Of a stretch of 12,167 nucleotides of DNA, positions 1-7,538 are shown one piece after another. How positions within the stretch are numbered: the first letter of the stretch is position 1; every line of letters starts with the position of its first letter. The translations under genes and the position numbers were made by a program. Source of the DNA: Chloroflexia bacterium (GTDB lineage: Bacteria; Chloroflexota; Chloroflexia; Thermomicrobiales; JALYUS01); NCBI GenBank assembly GCA_025928215.1, contig JAICJW010000098.1:1-12167 (forward strand), given 5' to 3'. Below the pieces are notes generated by a model. It was not told the DNA's origin and ran no database searches. It was given only the letters and a program-made list of their open reading frames with translations.

Positions 1-367
1 ATTCGTCCTCCTTCCAGCCCGCGCCGATGCCGAAGATCACCTTGCCGGGGATGTAGGCACAGAGATTCGCGACCATCTTCGCGAGTAAGGCCGGATTCCG
101 GTACGACTGGCACATCACGACCGTTCCCCACGACAGGTGCGGATAGCGGGACGCGAGGAAGGTGAGCGTCGTCCAGCATTCCGTAACGGGCGTCTCGACC
201 GCCTGCCAGCGCGCCCAGGGCAGCACATGATCCGTCACCCACGCCGCGTCGAACCGCCCCGCGATCAGGTCGAGCGTCTCCAGCGTTTGCCGGGTCATCG
301 CTGCGTTGTCGCTCCCGTCCGCCGGGAACTCCGGCACCTTCCAGCCAAACGTCATCCGTTCCGCCAT
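1..367 (-). CDS. LLM-class flavin/F420-dependent oxidoreductase, N-terminal part
   Basis: The minus-strand frame is open from an ATG at 367 to the window edge, giving 122 complete codons; the C-terminal part lies outside. The translation starts MAERMTFGWKVPEFPADG and has the features of luciferase-like monooxygenases: an early FGWKVPEF strand, a WVTDH segment, a central 'T.LT.LA' block and, at the edge, GIGAGWKEDE, the G-x-GAGW-x-x-E signature of the F420-type LLM subgroup. Members are TIM-barrel enzymes using reduced F420 or FMN to reduce or oxygenate small molecules; the substrate cannot be told. The start is backed by GGAAGGTGG upstream (374-381 area). A second in-frame ATG at 355 lacks such a site. 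The gene points out of the window, and a 9-bp-period repeat lies just upstream of its start. Confidence 0.85.
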   Translation of the reverse strand, partial: MAERMTFGWKVPEFPADGSDNAAMTRQTLETLDLIAGRFDAAWVTDHVLPWARWQAVETPVTECWTTLTFLASRYPHLSWGTVVMCQSYRNPALLAKMVANLCAYIPGKVIFGIGAGWKEDE

Positions 368-383
368 ATCCGACCCACCTTCC

Positions 384-447
384 GTAGAAACCGATTGAAG
401 CGCAAAGACGCGAAGGACGCAGAGAACGCGGAGAACGCGGAGAGGGA
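384..447 (+). repeat. 9-bp-period GAGAACGCG repeat, copy A
   Basis: From about 400 the sequence runs in 9-bp units related to ACGCAGAGA: ACGCGAAGG, ACGCAGAGA, ACGCGGAGA, ACGCGGAGA. Just before them is GTAGAAACCG (384-393), which also occurs, reversed, next to the related repeat at 8421-8431, so it may mark the edge of the element. Related units occur at 8308-8415 and 11808-11960. This copy has no inverted partner arm nearby. It lies in the 5' region of the LLM oxidoreductase gene. Confidence 0.7.
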
Positions 448-594
448 AAGAGAAGGAATGTGCGCTCTCGACGCGCATCATACATGGTCGGAGGCTGCCG
501 CACTCGTGGCGAACTCCTTGCATACCCGGAGGGTAGCATTCGTCTCGTACACGGATGCTCGATTGGCCCCGATAGACGATGGAGGAATGCGATC

Positions 595-834
595 ATGGAA
601 GAAGAGATCGAAGGCGTGCGGATACCGCTCGACCCGGAAGCGCGCGGCAGTGAGAACCCCGAAGCGCCGGGTGAACCGGATCGCGCCCGGCAGGCAGCCT
701 CCTCGCCCGTTCCCGGCACCGGCTACGAGCGGAAGCAGGAACACAAGCGCGAGCACGACGCGGAAGGCAATGTCGAAGACAGCCCCCGCCATCCCAACGA
801 GTTCATTGATCGCGGCAGCAACCCCAGGCGGTAG
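595..834 (+). CDS. Possible small hypothetical protein (79 aa)
   Basis: An ATG at 595 preceded by GGAGGA (581-586, 8-nt spacing) opens a 79-residue frame starting MEEEIEGVRIPLDPEARGS. The product would be very polar, rich in E, R, P and G, with no membrane segment or recognisable motif, probably disordered. Its stop codon (832-834) lies inside the hairpin repeat that begins near 826, so the original C-terminus may have been lost. The opposite strand carries a competing 104-codon frame (478-792) in the same codon register, with a hydrophobic N-terminus but no ribosome site. The good ribosome site favours this strand; the lack of homology I can recognise keeps confidence low. No convincing promoter was seen. 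Confidence 0.3.
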   Translation: MEEEIEGVRIPLDPEARGSENPEAPGEPDRARQAASSPVPGTGYERKQEHKREHDAEGNVEDSPRHPNEFIDRGSNPRR

Positions 835-908
835 GCAGTAGTCAGAACGGAATCGGCTTCTTCTGACTACTGACTACTGACTACTGACTACTGGCTACTG
901 GCTACTCG
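826..908. repeat. Hairpin plus heptamer repeat element, copy 1 (83 bp)
   Basis: The element has a perfect 12-bp inverted repeat, CAGTAGTCAGAA (836-847) and TTCTGACTACTG (861-872), around a 13-nt loop. This is followed by six 7-bp units from 863 to 904: four CTGACTA and two CTGGCTA. It is the inverted counterpart of the 63-bp element at 1749-1811, differing by one base in the loop, one near the outer edge and three extra heptamers (21 bp). It supplies the stop codon of the NHL gene on the minus strand (888-890) and of the small plus-strand ORF (832-834). No direct repeat flanks this copy. Such heptamers resemble the short tandem repeats known from cyanobacteria; a terminator role is possible but there is no T-tract. 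Confidence 0.9.
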
Positions 909-1736
909 TTCGAATTTCTGGAAGCGGGCGCGGCCTGTGACTTCGGCGATATAGAGATCGCCGCGCGAATCCACCGCGAGGCCGTGCGGGGAATCGCGGA
1001 ACTGGCCGGGCGCGTCACCTTTTTCACCCCAACGGGCAAGTAATTCGCCATCGAGGGTGAAGATGCTGACGCGTTGCGGCACTTCGGTGACGTAGAGCAG
1101 ATTGTCGCGACCAAAGAGGATGTTTTGTGGGCGAGCGACATCCGTCCATTCCTCGAGGAACGCGCCATCCCGGTCGAAGAGTTGGATGCGGGAGTTCTCG
1201 CGGTCGGCAACGAAGACGCGGCCGCGCACGTCCACGCGCACATCGTGCGGCAGATGGAATTGCCCCGGCCCCGATCCTTCGGAACCCCAAGAGGCAATGA
1301 ACCTGCCGTCCGGCGCGAAGCGATGCACGCGGGACTGGCCGTAGCCGTCCGAGACGTAGAGATCGCCCCACGGCGCGAGCGCGCTATTCGTCGGATTGTT
1401 GAAGGGCTGATCGGGCGCGCCCATCTGCCCCGGCGTGCCAACTGTCTGAAGCAGTGCGCCGTCCGTCGTGCAAATCCAGACGGTGTGCGAACCGCGATCG
1501 GTGATGTAGACACGGTCGTCCGGCCCGATCATGATGCCGTGCGGCATGACGAGGAAATCGTCACCCCAGACCGCGAGGAACGCGCCCTCCCGGTCGAAAA
1601 CGAGGATATGGTTGTGCGGCTCCCGGTCTATCACAAAGACGCGATCGCCGGAATCCACCGCCATATCCGAGACAACGCCGAGTTCGTACCCCGCCGGCAA
1701 CGCCGGCCATCCCTCGACAACGCGATAGTCCTCCAT
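888..1736 (-). CDS. NHL-repeat six-bladed beta-propeller protein
   Basis: The 282-residue protein is built from repeated blades of about 40-45 residues, each with a pattern like 'P.gi.vd..g.vyV.D....rI..fd.dG.fl..wg'. Clear copies are VFVIDREPHNHILVFDREG (33-51), VYITDRGSHTVWICTTDG, LYVSDGYGQSRVHRFAPDG, VFVADRENSRIQLFDRDG, LYVTEVPQRVSIFTLDG and LYIAEV near the end. The family includes peptidyl-alpha-hydroxyglycine lyase-like and NHL proteins; enzymatic or binding roles cannot be separated here. No signal peptide is visible, so it is probably cytoplasmic. AAGGAG (complement of 1741-1746) lies 4 nt before the ATG. It follows the permease pair on the same strand after 81 nt, most of which is a small inserted element. 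The last residues (VASSQ) and the stop codon come from a second copy of that element, so the native C-terminus may be altered. Confidence 0.85.
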   Translation of the reverse strand: MEDYRVVEGWPALPAGYELGVVSDMAVDSGDRVFVIDREPHNHILVFDREGAFLAVWGDDFLVMPHGIMIGPDDRVYITDRGSHTVWICTTDGALLQTVGTPGQMGAPDQPFNNPTNSALAPWGDLYVSDGYGQSRVHRFAPDGRFIASWGSEGSGPGQFHLPHDVRVDVRGRVFVADRENSRIQLFDRDGAFLEEWTDVARPQNILFGRDNLLYVTEVPQRVSIFTLDGELLARWGEKGDAPGQFRDSPHGLAVDSRGDLYIAEVTGRARFQKFERVASSQ

Positions 1737-1740
1737 GTCG

Positions 1741-1819
1741 CTCCTTTCCGAGTAGCCAGTAGTCAGTAGTCAGAAGAAGCCGATTCCATTCTGACTACTG
1801 CCTACCGACTACTCCTTTC
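1741..1819. mobile_element. 63-bp MITE-like palindromic element (copy 2) with 8-bp direct repeats
   Basis: CTCCTTTC occurs exactly at 1741-1748 and again at 1812-1819, bracketing a 63-bp element (1749-1811). The element carries the perfect 12-bp stem CAGTAGTCAGAA / TTCTGACTACTG around a 13-nt loop, with imperfect outer arms (GTAGCCAGTAG.. against GTAGGCAGTAG..) and only three heptamer units. Removing the element and one direct repeat leaves the permease stop codon, then AAAGGAGCGAC and ATG on the minus strand, which is a normal operon junction. The site therefore looks like an insertion that duplicated the ribosome-binding site. It encodes nothing and would depend on an outside transposase. 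Chance direct repeats remain possible. Confidence 0.75.
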
Positions 1820-2741
1820 ATCCCTTAATCGCCCCGGTCAGAACACCACGTGTGAAGTACCGTTGCAGGAACGGATAAACGATCAGGATCGGCACCGTCG
1901 CGATGACGACCACGGCCATTTGAATGGTCTGGGTGGGCGGTGCCGGTTGGTTCGGATCGAGATTCACCGCGCTCGTCAGGGCGCTCCCCTGCAAGACGTA
2001 TTGCCGCAGCACTAACTGGATCGGCCACTTGTTCGCGTCGTTGAGGTAGAGGGTGGCGGCGAAGAAGTCGTTCCAGTGCGCGACGCCGTAGAAGAGCGCC
2101 ACCACCGCGAGCACCGGCTTCGAAAGAGGCAGGATAATCCGGAGCAGCACCCACAGGTCGCTGGCGCCATCCAGGCGCGCACTCTCCAGCAGTTCCGGAG
2201 GCAGGCTCATGAAGAATTGCCGGAGGATGACGAGATTGAACGCGTTGATCGCCTCCGGCAGCACGAGTGAGCCATACGAGTTGATCAGCCCAAGATTTTT
2301 GACGAGCAGGTAGTTCGGGATGATGCCCGCCGTGAACAGGAGCGTGACGAGAACGATCGCGAGGACGGCGCGGCTCCCGGGCATACCCGGGCGGCTGAGG
2401 CCGTACGCCATCGTCACCGTCATCAGCATATTGACCGCCGTGCCGATTAGCGTCAGGCCGACGCTCACCCAGAGCGCGTGCGTGACGATGCCACCCTTGA
2501 AGATCGCGCGGTACGCCTCCGTCGTCGGGTGCGTCGGAAAGAGAATCAGACCACCGCCGACCACATCCTTGTAGCTGGAGAAACTGACGGCGATCACGTA
2601 GACGAACGGGAAAAGCATCAGGAAGCCAAGCACGATCAGCACCGCGCCCTTGCCGAGGCGCGCGACTGGACTCGGCTTCTCGGCCCACGGCGGATACGGG
2701 GACGGTTCGCGGCTCGTGGCGGGGGCTTCCGGCATCGCCAT
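1818..2741 (-). CDS. Carbohydrate ABC transporter permease, YtcP/MalG-like
   Basis: The 307-residue inner-membrane protein starts MAMPEAPATS, has a proline-rich cytoplasmic N-terminus, then about six membrane helices, the first at about 33-53 (AVLIVLGFLMLFPFVYVIAV). The cytoplasmic EAA loop that contacts the ATPase is at about 183-209 (ELLESARLDGASDLW ... ILPLSKP). The end, FLQRYFTRGVLTGAIKG, is typical of this family (second permease of CUT1-type systems such as LplC/YtcP). Length is normal. The start at 2741 overlaps the stop of the upstream permease by one base (TGATG), implying translational coupling; GGAGG lies about 10 nt upstream. A second ATG at 2735 is a less well-spaced choice. The substrate is probably an oligosaccharide or uronide, by family only. 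Confidence 0.93.
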   Translation of the reverse strand: MAMPEAPATSREPSPYPPWAEKPSPVARLGKGAVLIVLGFLMLFPFVYVIAVSFSSYKDVVGGGLILFPTHPTTEAYRAIFKGGIVTHALWVSVGLTLIGTAVNMLMTVTMAYGLSRPGMPGSRAVLAIVLVTLLFTAGIIPNYLLVKNLGLINSYGSLVLPEAINAFNLVILRQFFMSLPPELLESARLDGASDLWVLLRIILPLSKPVLAVVALFYGVAHWNDFFAATLYLNDANKWPIQLVLRQYVLQGSALTSAVNLDPNQPAPPTQTIQMAVVVIATVPILIVYPFLQRYFTRGVLTGAIKG

Positions 2742-3694
2742 CAGAAGGCCCCCTCCTCGCCGAACGTTTTGGCGATCCGGTTCGCCGCGAAGACGAGAAC
2801 CGCCGCCACCAGCCCTTTGACGAGGCCGACTGCCGCCGCAAAGCCCCAATCCCCACCCTGAATGCCGCGGAAGTAGGTAAAGGTGTCCAGCACCTCGGCG
2901 GCCCGCGCGCCGACCGCGTTGCGTTGGAGGAAGATCTGCTCGAAGCCGGTGCTGAGAATCGTCGCGAGGCGCAAGATGAGAAGCAGCACGATCACGCCCC
3001 GGATACCGGGCAGCGTGACATGCCAGAGCCGCCGCCAGCCACTCGCGCCATCCATCGCCGCCGCCTCGTAGAGCGTCACATCAATGCGCGTCAGGGCGGC
3101 GAGGATGATGATCGTTCCCCATCCCGTCTCCTTCCAGATCAATTCCAGCACAACCAGCGGCTTGAAGAAGCCGGGGTTCGTCATGATATTGATCGTGTCG
3201 TGCCCGCCATTGCGCAGGAACTGATTAATGAACCCCGCGCCGCCGAACAGCTGCTGCCAGAGGGCGATGATAATCACCCAGCTGATGAAATGCGGCAGAT
3301 AGAGAATGCTCTGCATGAGCCGCTTGGCGGGTTCACTGGGCATGCTGTTGAGGATCAAGGCGAGGATGATCGGCGCGGGAAAAAAGAAGATCAGTTGGAG
3401 AAGGCTAATCGCTATGGTGTTTTGGATCGCGATTCCGACATCGGGATCGGTGAAGAGCCGACGGAAGTTGGTGAGACCGACCCACGGGCTATGGAAACCG
3501 AGGAACGGCGAGTAATCCTGAAAGGCGATGATGTTTCCGAGGAGCGGCAGGTAGCGGAAAACGATGAAATAGACAAAGCCCGGCAGGATAAAGAGATACA
3601 TCCATCGCTCGCGCCAGATACGCGCCCGGAGCGGTGTCGTACTCCTTCCCACACGGCGTTGTGTCCTGGCTCGCACCGCGCGCGTGCCATGCAT
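2741..3694 (-). CDS. Carbohydrate ABC transporter permease, LplB/YteP-like
   Basis: The 317-residue protein has a basic N-terminus of about 30 residues, then hydrophobic helices beginning WMYLFILPGFVYFIVFRYLP (31-50), the family motif GLTNFRRLF (73-81) and the EAA loop EAAAMDGASGWRRLWHVTLP (210-229). These define the first permease of LplB/YteP-type CUT1 sugar importers. The reading frame stays open upstream to 4075, but the ATG at 3694 has GGAGAGG six nt before it and gives the usual family length. It is the first gene of the 3694-888 operon and overlaps the next permease by one base. Neither a lipoprotein binding protein nor an MsmX-type ATPase is nearby; this family often shares a distant ATPase, but the missing binding protein is less usual. 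Confidence 0.93.
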   Translation of the reverse strand: MHGTRAVRARTQRRVGRSTTPLRARIWRERWMYLFILPGFVYFIVFRYLPLLGNIIAFQDYSPFLGFHSPWVGLTNFRRLFTDPDVGIAIQNTIAISLLQLIFFFPAPIILALILNSMPSEPAKRLMQSILYLPHFISWVIIIALWQQLFGGAGFINQFLRNGGHDTINIMTNPGFFKPLVVLELIWKETGWGTIIILAALTRIDVTLYEAAAMDGASGWRRLWHVTLPGIRGVIVLLLILRLATILSTGFEQIFLQRNAVGARAAEVLDTFTYFRGIQGGDWGFAAAVGLVKGLVAAVLVFAANRIAKTFGEEGAF

Positions 3695-3790
3695 CCGTCG
3701 CCTCTCCACTGCCCCTGCCGTCTCCGCGCTTCCGGGCCACTCGCCTGGTGGCACGAGATTGAACGCGCTGCACGAAGATCCGCCCGCGCG

Positions 3791-3820
3791 ATAGTAGCGC
3801 ATGTGCGTTATCGCCGTCCA
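3791..3820 (-). promoter_or_regulatory. Possible sigma-70-type promoter of the ABC permease operon
   Basis: Read on the minus strand, TGGACG (3820-3815) and TACTAT (3796-3791) are separated by 18 bp, each matching four of six consensus positions. Transcription would start near 3784, giving a leader of about 90 nt before the ATG at 3694. The match is modest for a GC-rich genome. Confidence 0.3.
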
Positions 3821-3865
3821 CGCGCGCCCGGCCCATTCCTGGCAACGATCGTGCCTTCCGGTTGC

Positions 3866-3879
3866 GCGTGGCGCCACGC
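3866..3879. promoter_or_regulatory. 14-bp perfect palindrome in divergent intergenic region, possible operator
   Basis: GCGTGGCGCCACGC is a perfect 14-bp palindrome, 21 bp upstream of the hydrolase ATG and in the region shared with the divergent permease operon. It could bind a dimeric regulator, but such GC palindromes arise by chance fairly easily in this base composition. Confidence 0.2.
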
Positions 3880-3900
3880 AGATCAGAGGATGAAGCACCA

Positions 3901-4674
3901 ATGCCCTATGACAAGCAATACCCCGCCCCCCGCCATGCGTGGGCGACGAGCGGTGCGATCCGCTTCCATTATCGTGTCGCCGGCGACGCGCATGCGGACC
4001 AATTGCCGCTCGTGCTCGTGCATGGTCTCGGCGTGTCGAGCGCGTATTGGGCGCGCCTGCAACCGCTCCTTGCATTGCGGCGCCCCGTCTACGCGCCGGA
4101 CTTACCGGGCTTTGGCCGCACGACTCGACCCCACGGGCTTCTCAACACCACCGCCCTCGCGCGGGCGCTCGCCGACTGGATGCGCGCCATCGGCCTCACG
4201 CAGGCACATGTGCTCGGCCATTCGCTCGGCGGGCCGGTGGCGGCGGAACTCGCCGGTCACGATCCGGGGCGCGTCTCCCGTCTAGTTCTCGTCGGCGCGA
4301 CAATCGGCACACGCGGCGCAAGCGCCCCGCATCAGACCCTTGGCCTGCTGCGCGACAGCATCCGCGAGTCTCCCTCGCTCTTCCCGGTCATCATGCGGGA
4401 CTACCGACGCGCGGGCATCCGCCGCGTGATCGGGACGGACATCATTGCGAACGATGACGACACGATCGCGACCGTCGCCCGGCTCACCCTACCCCTGCTC
4501 ATCGTGCGCGGCGATCGTGATGCCGTCGTCCCGCCGCGCGACACGCAACGATTGCGCACAGCGGCGCCACATGCGTCGTTCCTGCGGATTGAGCGCGCGG
4601 CGCACGCCGTCCATTGGAGCCGCCCGCACGCCCTTACGGCGGCCGTCAATGCGTTCCTCGATACCGAGGCATAA
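3901..4674 (+). CDS. Alpha/beta hydrolase
   Basis: The 257-residue protein is a complete single-domain alpha/beta hydrolase. Visible elements in order are the oxyanion-hole motif LVHGLG (39-44), the 'YAPDLPGFG' strand-loop (64-72), the nucleophile elbow GHSLGG with Ser108, the acid in RGDRDAVVP (Asp207) and the histidine in AAHAVHWSRP (His235). The triad is thus intact. No signal peptide is seen, so it acts in the cytoplasm; the substrate (ester, lactone, haloalkane or C-C bond) cannot be inferred. An upstream in-frame TTG at 3862 would add 13 residues, but the ATG at 3901 follows AGAGGA at about 10 nt and matches the family N-terminus. It stands alone, divergent from the ABC permease operon and convergent with the Ddn-like gene. 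Confidence 0.9.
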   Translation: MPYDKQYPAPRHAWATSGAIRFHYRVAGDAHADQLPLVLVHGLGVSSAYWARLQPLLALRRPVYAPDLPGFGRTTRPHGLLNTTALARALADWMRAIGLTQAHVLGHSLGGPVAAELAGHDPGRVSRLVLVGATIGTRGASAPHQTLGLLRDSIRESPSLFPVIMRDYRRAGIRRVIGTDIIANDDDTIATVARLTLPLLIVRGDRDAVVPPRDTQRLRTAAPHASFLRIERAAHAVHWSRPHALTAAVNAFLDTEA

Positions 4675-4722
4675 ACCGCGGCAGCGGAACGATTCGGAGG
4701 GACTGCATGGCCTAAACCGCCG

Positions 4723-5109
4723 CTACGATGCGTCGTCGGGCGTTAGTTCAAAGGTTGCCTGCTCGGCGGGCGTCAGCGGGCCATCCGCCGCCGAGGGCGT
4801 ATTGGTTGTCTCGTATTTGCGGTTAACCATCGCCGCTCCGGCACGCGCTTCGGCAGCATCGGTGACATGGCGGGCGCGAACGGGAATATCCCGCCCCGCG
4901 AGGTGGAGGATGCCCCGCCCATTCGCGAGGATATTCCGTGGCCAATCGCGCCCCATGCCGCCACCGGAGCGGATATAGAGGCGCGTGCCGTCGCCCCAGA
5001 TCCAGAGAATGACCCGCGCCGCATTGCCGGTCGTGCGGCCCCACGTCGTCAATTCAACTTCCCGCTCGCGCGCTGCCGCGTCGAGCGTTGCCTGATCCCA
5101 TCCTGCCAT
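4723..5109 (-). CDS. Ddn-like F420H2-dependent nitroreductase/quinone reductase family protein
   Basis: The 128-residue protein has the short split-barrel fold pattern of the deazaflavin-dependent nitroreductase (Ddn) family: LTTWGRTTGNAARV (20-33, the LTT.GR.SG motif), a W..GD..Y strand, SGGGMGRDWPRNILAN (48-63, matching the family 'S.GG....W..NL.AN') and HLAGRDIPVRARHV (69-82). Family members bind F420 and reduce quinones, nitro compounds or unsaturated lactones. The ATG at 5109 has AGGAG about 8 nt upstream. The frame stays open to 5196, but that extension is low-complexity and overlaps the GNAT gene. It follows the GNAT gene by 44 nt on the same strand and probably shares its transcript. 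Confidence 0.82.
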   Translation of the reverse strand: MAGWDQATLDAAAREREVELTTWGRTTGNAARVILWIWGDGTRLYIRSGGGMGRDWPRNILANGRGILHLAGRDIPVRARHVTDAAEARAGAAMVNRKYETTNTPSAADGPLTPAEQATFELTPDDAS

Positions 5110-5153
5110 GTGTGGCTCTCCTTTTTGTTCCTGTTCCTCTGTGCCGTCCGCGC

Positions 5154-5726
5154 TCACTCCCTGCTTTTCCTCGGCATCGGCATTGGTGGCTGCCAATCGA
5201 GCGGCACCGGCTCGTCTTCGGTCGTCGTTTTGTAGGGGACGAAACCGCGCGCCCGGTAGTTTGCAATTGCGTGTGGGCCGTCGAGTGTGCAGGTATGTAA
5301 CCAGACCCGCGCCGCGCCGTCATCGAAGGCGCGCTGCACGCCGACGGTGAGCAGATGTTTCCCGAACCCCCGGCCGTGCATCGCGGGCATGAGGCCAAAA
5401 TAGACGATTTCCGTTGCCGCGCCTTCGGACGCATCGAGATCAATGTATCCCGCCGGTGTGCCCCGATAGTAGAGCACGAGTACCGTCGTTGTCGGTCGCG
5501 AGAGATACTCCTGATACCGCGCGTCCGTCCACGGCAAGCGATCAATCCAGACAAAATCGCGCCCGACCGCGTCATAGAGGAAACGGTAGTAGGCGACGGA
5601 CGGCTCCCGCGCTTCGAGGATGAGCAGATCCGAGTCTTCGACGAATGCCGGACGGAATCGGTCGCGAGACGGGAGATGCAAATAAGTCGTCGTCACAGCG
5701 ATCGTTCGGGTCGGGAATGGGAGCAT
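5154..5726 (-). CDS. GNAT-family N-acetyltransferase
   Basis: The 190-residue protein contains the acetyl-CoA-binding motif A, YFGLMPAMHGRGFGKHLL (about 109-126, with the R/Q-x-x-G-x-G/A loop as HGRGFGK), followed by motif B-like LHTCTLDGPHAIANYRARGF (143-162). This is typical of single-domain GCN5-related acetyltransferases; the acceptor is unknown. The frame is open upstream to 6020, but GGAGGA lies 7 nt before the ATG at 5726, and the upstream part would run across the padR promoter. The in-frame ATG at 5741 itself contains that ribosome site and is less likely. A -10-like TATGAT (complement of 5761-5766) without a recognisable -35 lies about 35 bp upstream. It is divergent from padR and first in an operon with the Ddn-like gene. 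Confidence 0.88.
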   Translation of the reverse strand: MLPFPTRTIAVTTTYLHLPSRDRFRPAFVEDSDLLILEAREPSVAYYRFLYDAVGRDFVWIDRLPWTDARYQEYLSRPTTTVLVLYYRGTPAGYIDLDASEGAATEIVYFGLMPAMHGRGFGKHLLTVGVQRAFDDGAARVWLHTCTLDGPHAIANYRARGFVPYKTTTEDEPVPLDWQPPMPMPRKSRE

Positions 5727-5807
5727 CGTTTCATCCTCCATCGGCGTCGCGCACCCAACCATCATACCCCACACCGGCACAACACTCGCGTCATCGCGGC
5801 ATCGCCC

Positions 5808-5836
5808 TTGACAGCCGCCGGAGATGCCTCTATAGT
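5808..5836 (+). promoter_or_regulatory. Strong sigma-70-type promoter of the padR-ABC operon
   Basis: The perfect -35 TTGACA (5808-5813) is followed by a 17-bp spacer and the -10 TATAGT (5831-5836, five of six consensus bases). Transcription would begin near 5843, about 44 nt before the padR ATG. This is the best promoter in the window. Confidence 0.85.
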
Positions 5837-5849
5837 TGTATACGACTAT
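5832..5849. promoter_or_regulatory. Palindromic operator, probably for PadR autoregulation
   Basis: ATAGTTGTATACGACTAT is an 18-bp palindrome symmetric at 16 of 18 positions, centred on GTATAC. It overlaps the -10 hexamer and the likely start site, so a bound dimer would block RNA polymerase. PadR regulators commonly bind AT-rich dyads of this kind in their own promoters. A further half-site-like CTATAC lies at 5860-5865. Assignment to the PadR encoded next door is inference. Confidence 0.7.
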
Positions 5850-5886
5850 TCGCCGACGGCTATACATGGGGGGGAGGTGACAACGA

Positions 5887-6530
5887 ATGGCGAACAAACG
5901 ACATCCTGCCAATCTGCTCGCACTCGCGGTGCTGGCGCTTCTCGCCGAACGGCCAACGCATCCGTACGAGATGGATTTTCTGATGCGGACGCGCGGCCTC
6001 GAGCAGAGCATCAAACTCAATCGCGGCTCCCTCTACACCGTCGTCGAGACGCTCCAGCGGGATGGGCTGATCGTCCCGCAGGAGACGCAACGTGAGGGTC
6101 GCCGCCCGGAGCGGACCATTTACGCCCTCACTGAGGCGGGGCGTGCGAAATTCGCTGGCTGGCATCGCGCGCTGCTGAGCACACCGGCGGCGGAGTATAC
6201 GCAGTTCGCTGCCGCGCTCTGCTTCATCGCGCACTTCTCCCCGACCGAAACGATTGCCCTGCTCGAACAGCGCGCGCGCGCGCTTGATGATGAGATCGAG
6301 GAGCGGCAATTCCGGTTAGGTTCGATCATGGAGCGCCTCAGCGTCCCCCGGCTCTTCCTGCTGGAGGAGGAGTTCGCGCTGTCGCAGCGGCAGGCAGAGG
6401 CGCAATGGGTGCGGGAGATCATTCAGGAAATCACGGATGGGAGATTGGTGTGGCCCGCGTACATCGTGCACGACCGGGATACGACCGGCGGCACGACCGC
6501 GACCGAAGAAATGAAAGGAGATCAGCCACA

Positions 6531-6534
<4 letters not shown>
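5887..6534 (+). CDS. PadR-family transcriptional regulator
   Basis: The 215-residue protein opens with a PadR winged-helix domain: LALAVLALLAERPTHPYEM (11-29), the recognition region KLNRGSLYTVVETLQRDGLI (43-62) and the wing GRRPERTIYALTEAGR (71-86). A long C-terminal half (about 100-185), rich in charged residues and probably helical, matches the dimerising coiled-coil domain of the larger PadR subgroup. GGAGGT (5873-5878) lies 8 nt before the ATG. It overlaps the downstream ATPase gene by four bases (ATGA, 6531-6534). PadR proteins next to ABC efflux genes usually repress them until a ligand, often the transported drug, is bound; the overlapping operator at 5832-5849 supports autorepression. 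Confidence 0.93.
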
Positions 6535-7514
<980 letters not shown>

Positions 7515-7538
7515 CACCAAAACCTGAAGGAGATGACG

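Noticed and set aside
401..447. CRISPR-like array in the short repeats
   Set aside because: Units are 9 bp and contiguous, with no spacers and no cas genes; the heptamers at 863-904 fail for the same reason.
1074..1769. 231-codon plus-strand open frame opposite the NHL gene
   Set aside because: It is the complement of the repeated NHL blades, has no ribosome site and shows no recognisable domain.
2924..4285. Long 453-codon plus-strand open frame across the ABC permease gene
   Set aside because: It is antisense to a clear LplB-like permease and rich in E/R/D as expected for the complement of membrane helices; it also runs into the hydrolase gene in another frame.
4656..4669. CCTCG-ATAC-CGAGG hairpin as a terminator of the hydrolase gene
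   Set aside because: It lies inside the coding end and has only a 5-bp stem and no T-tract.
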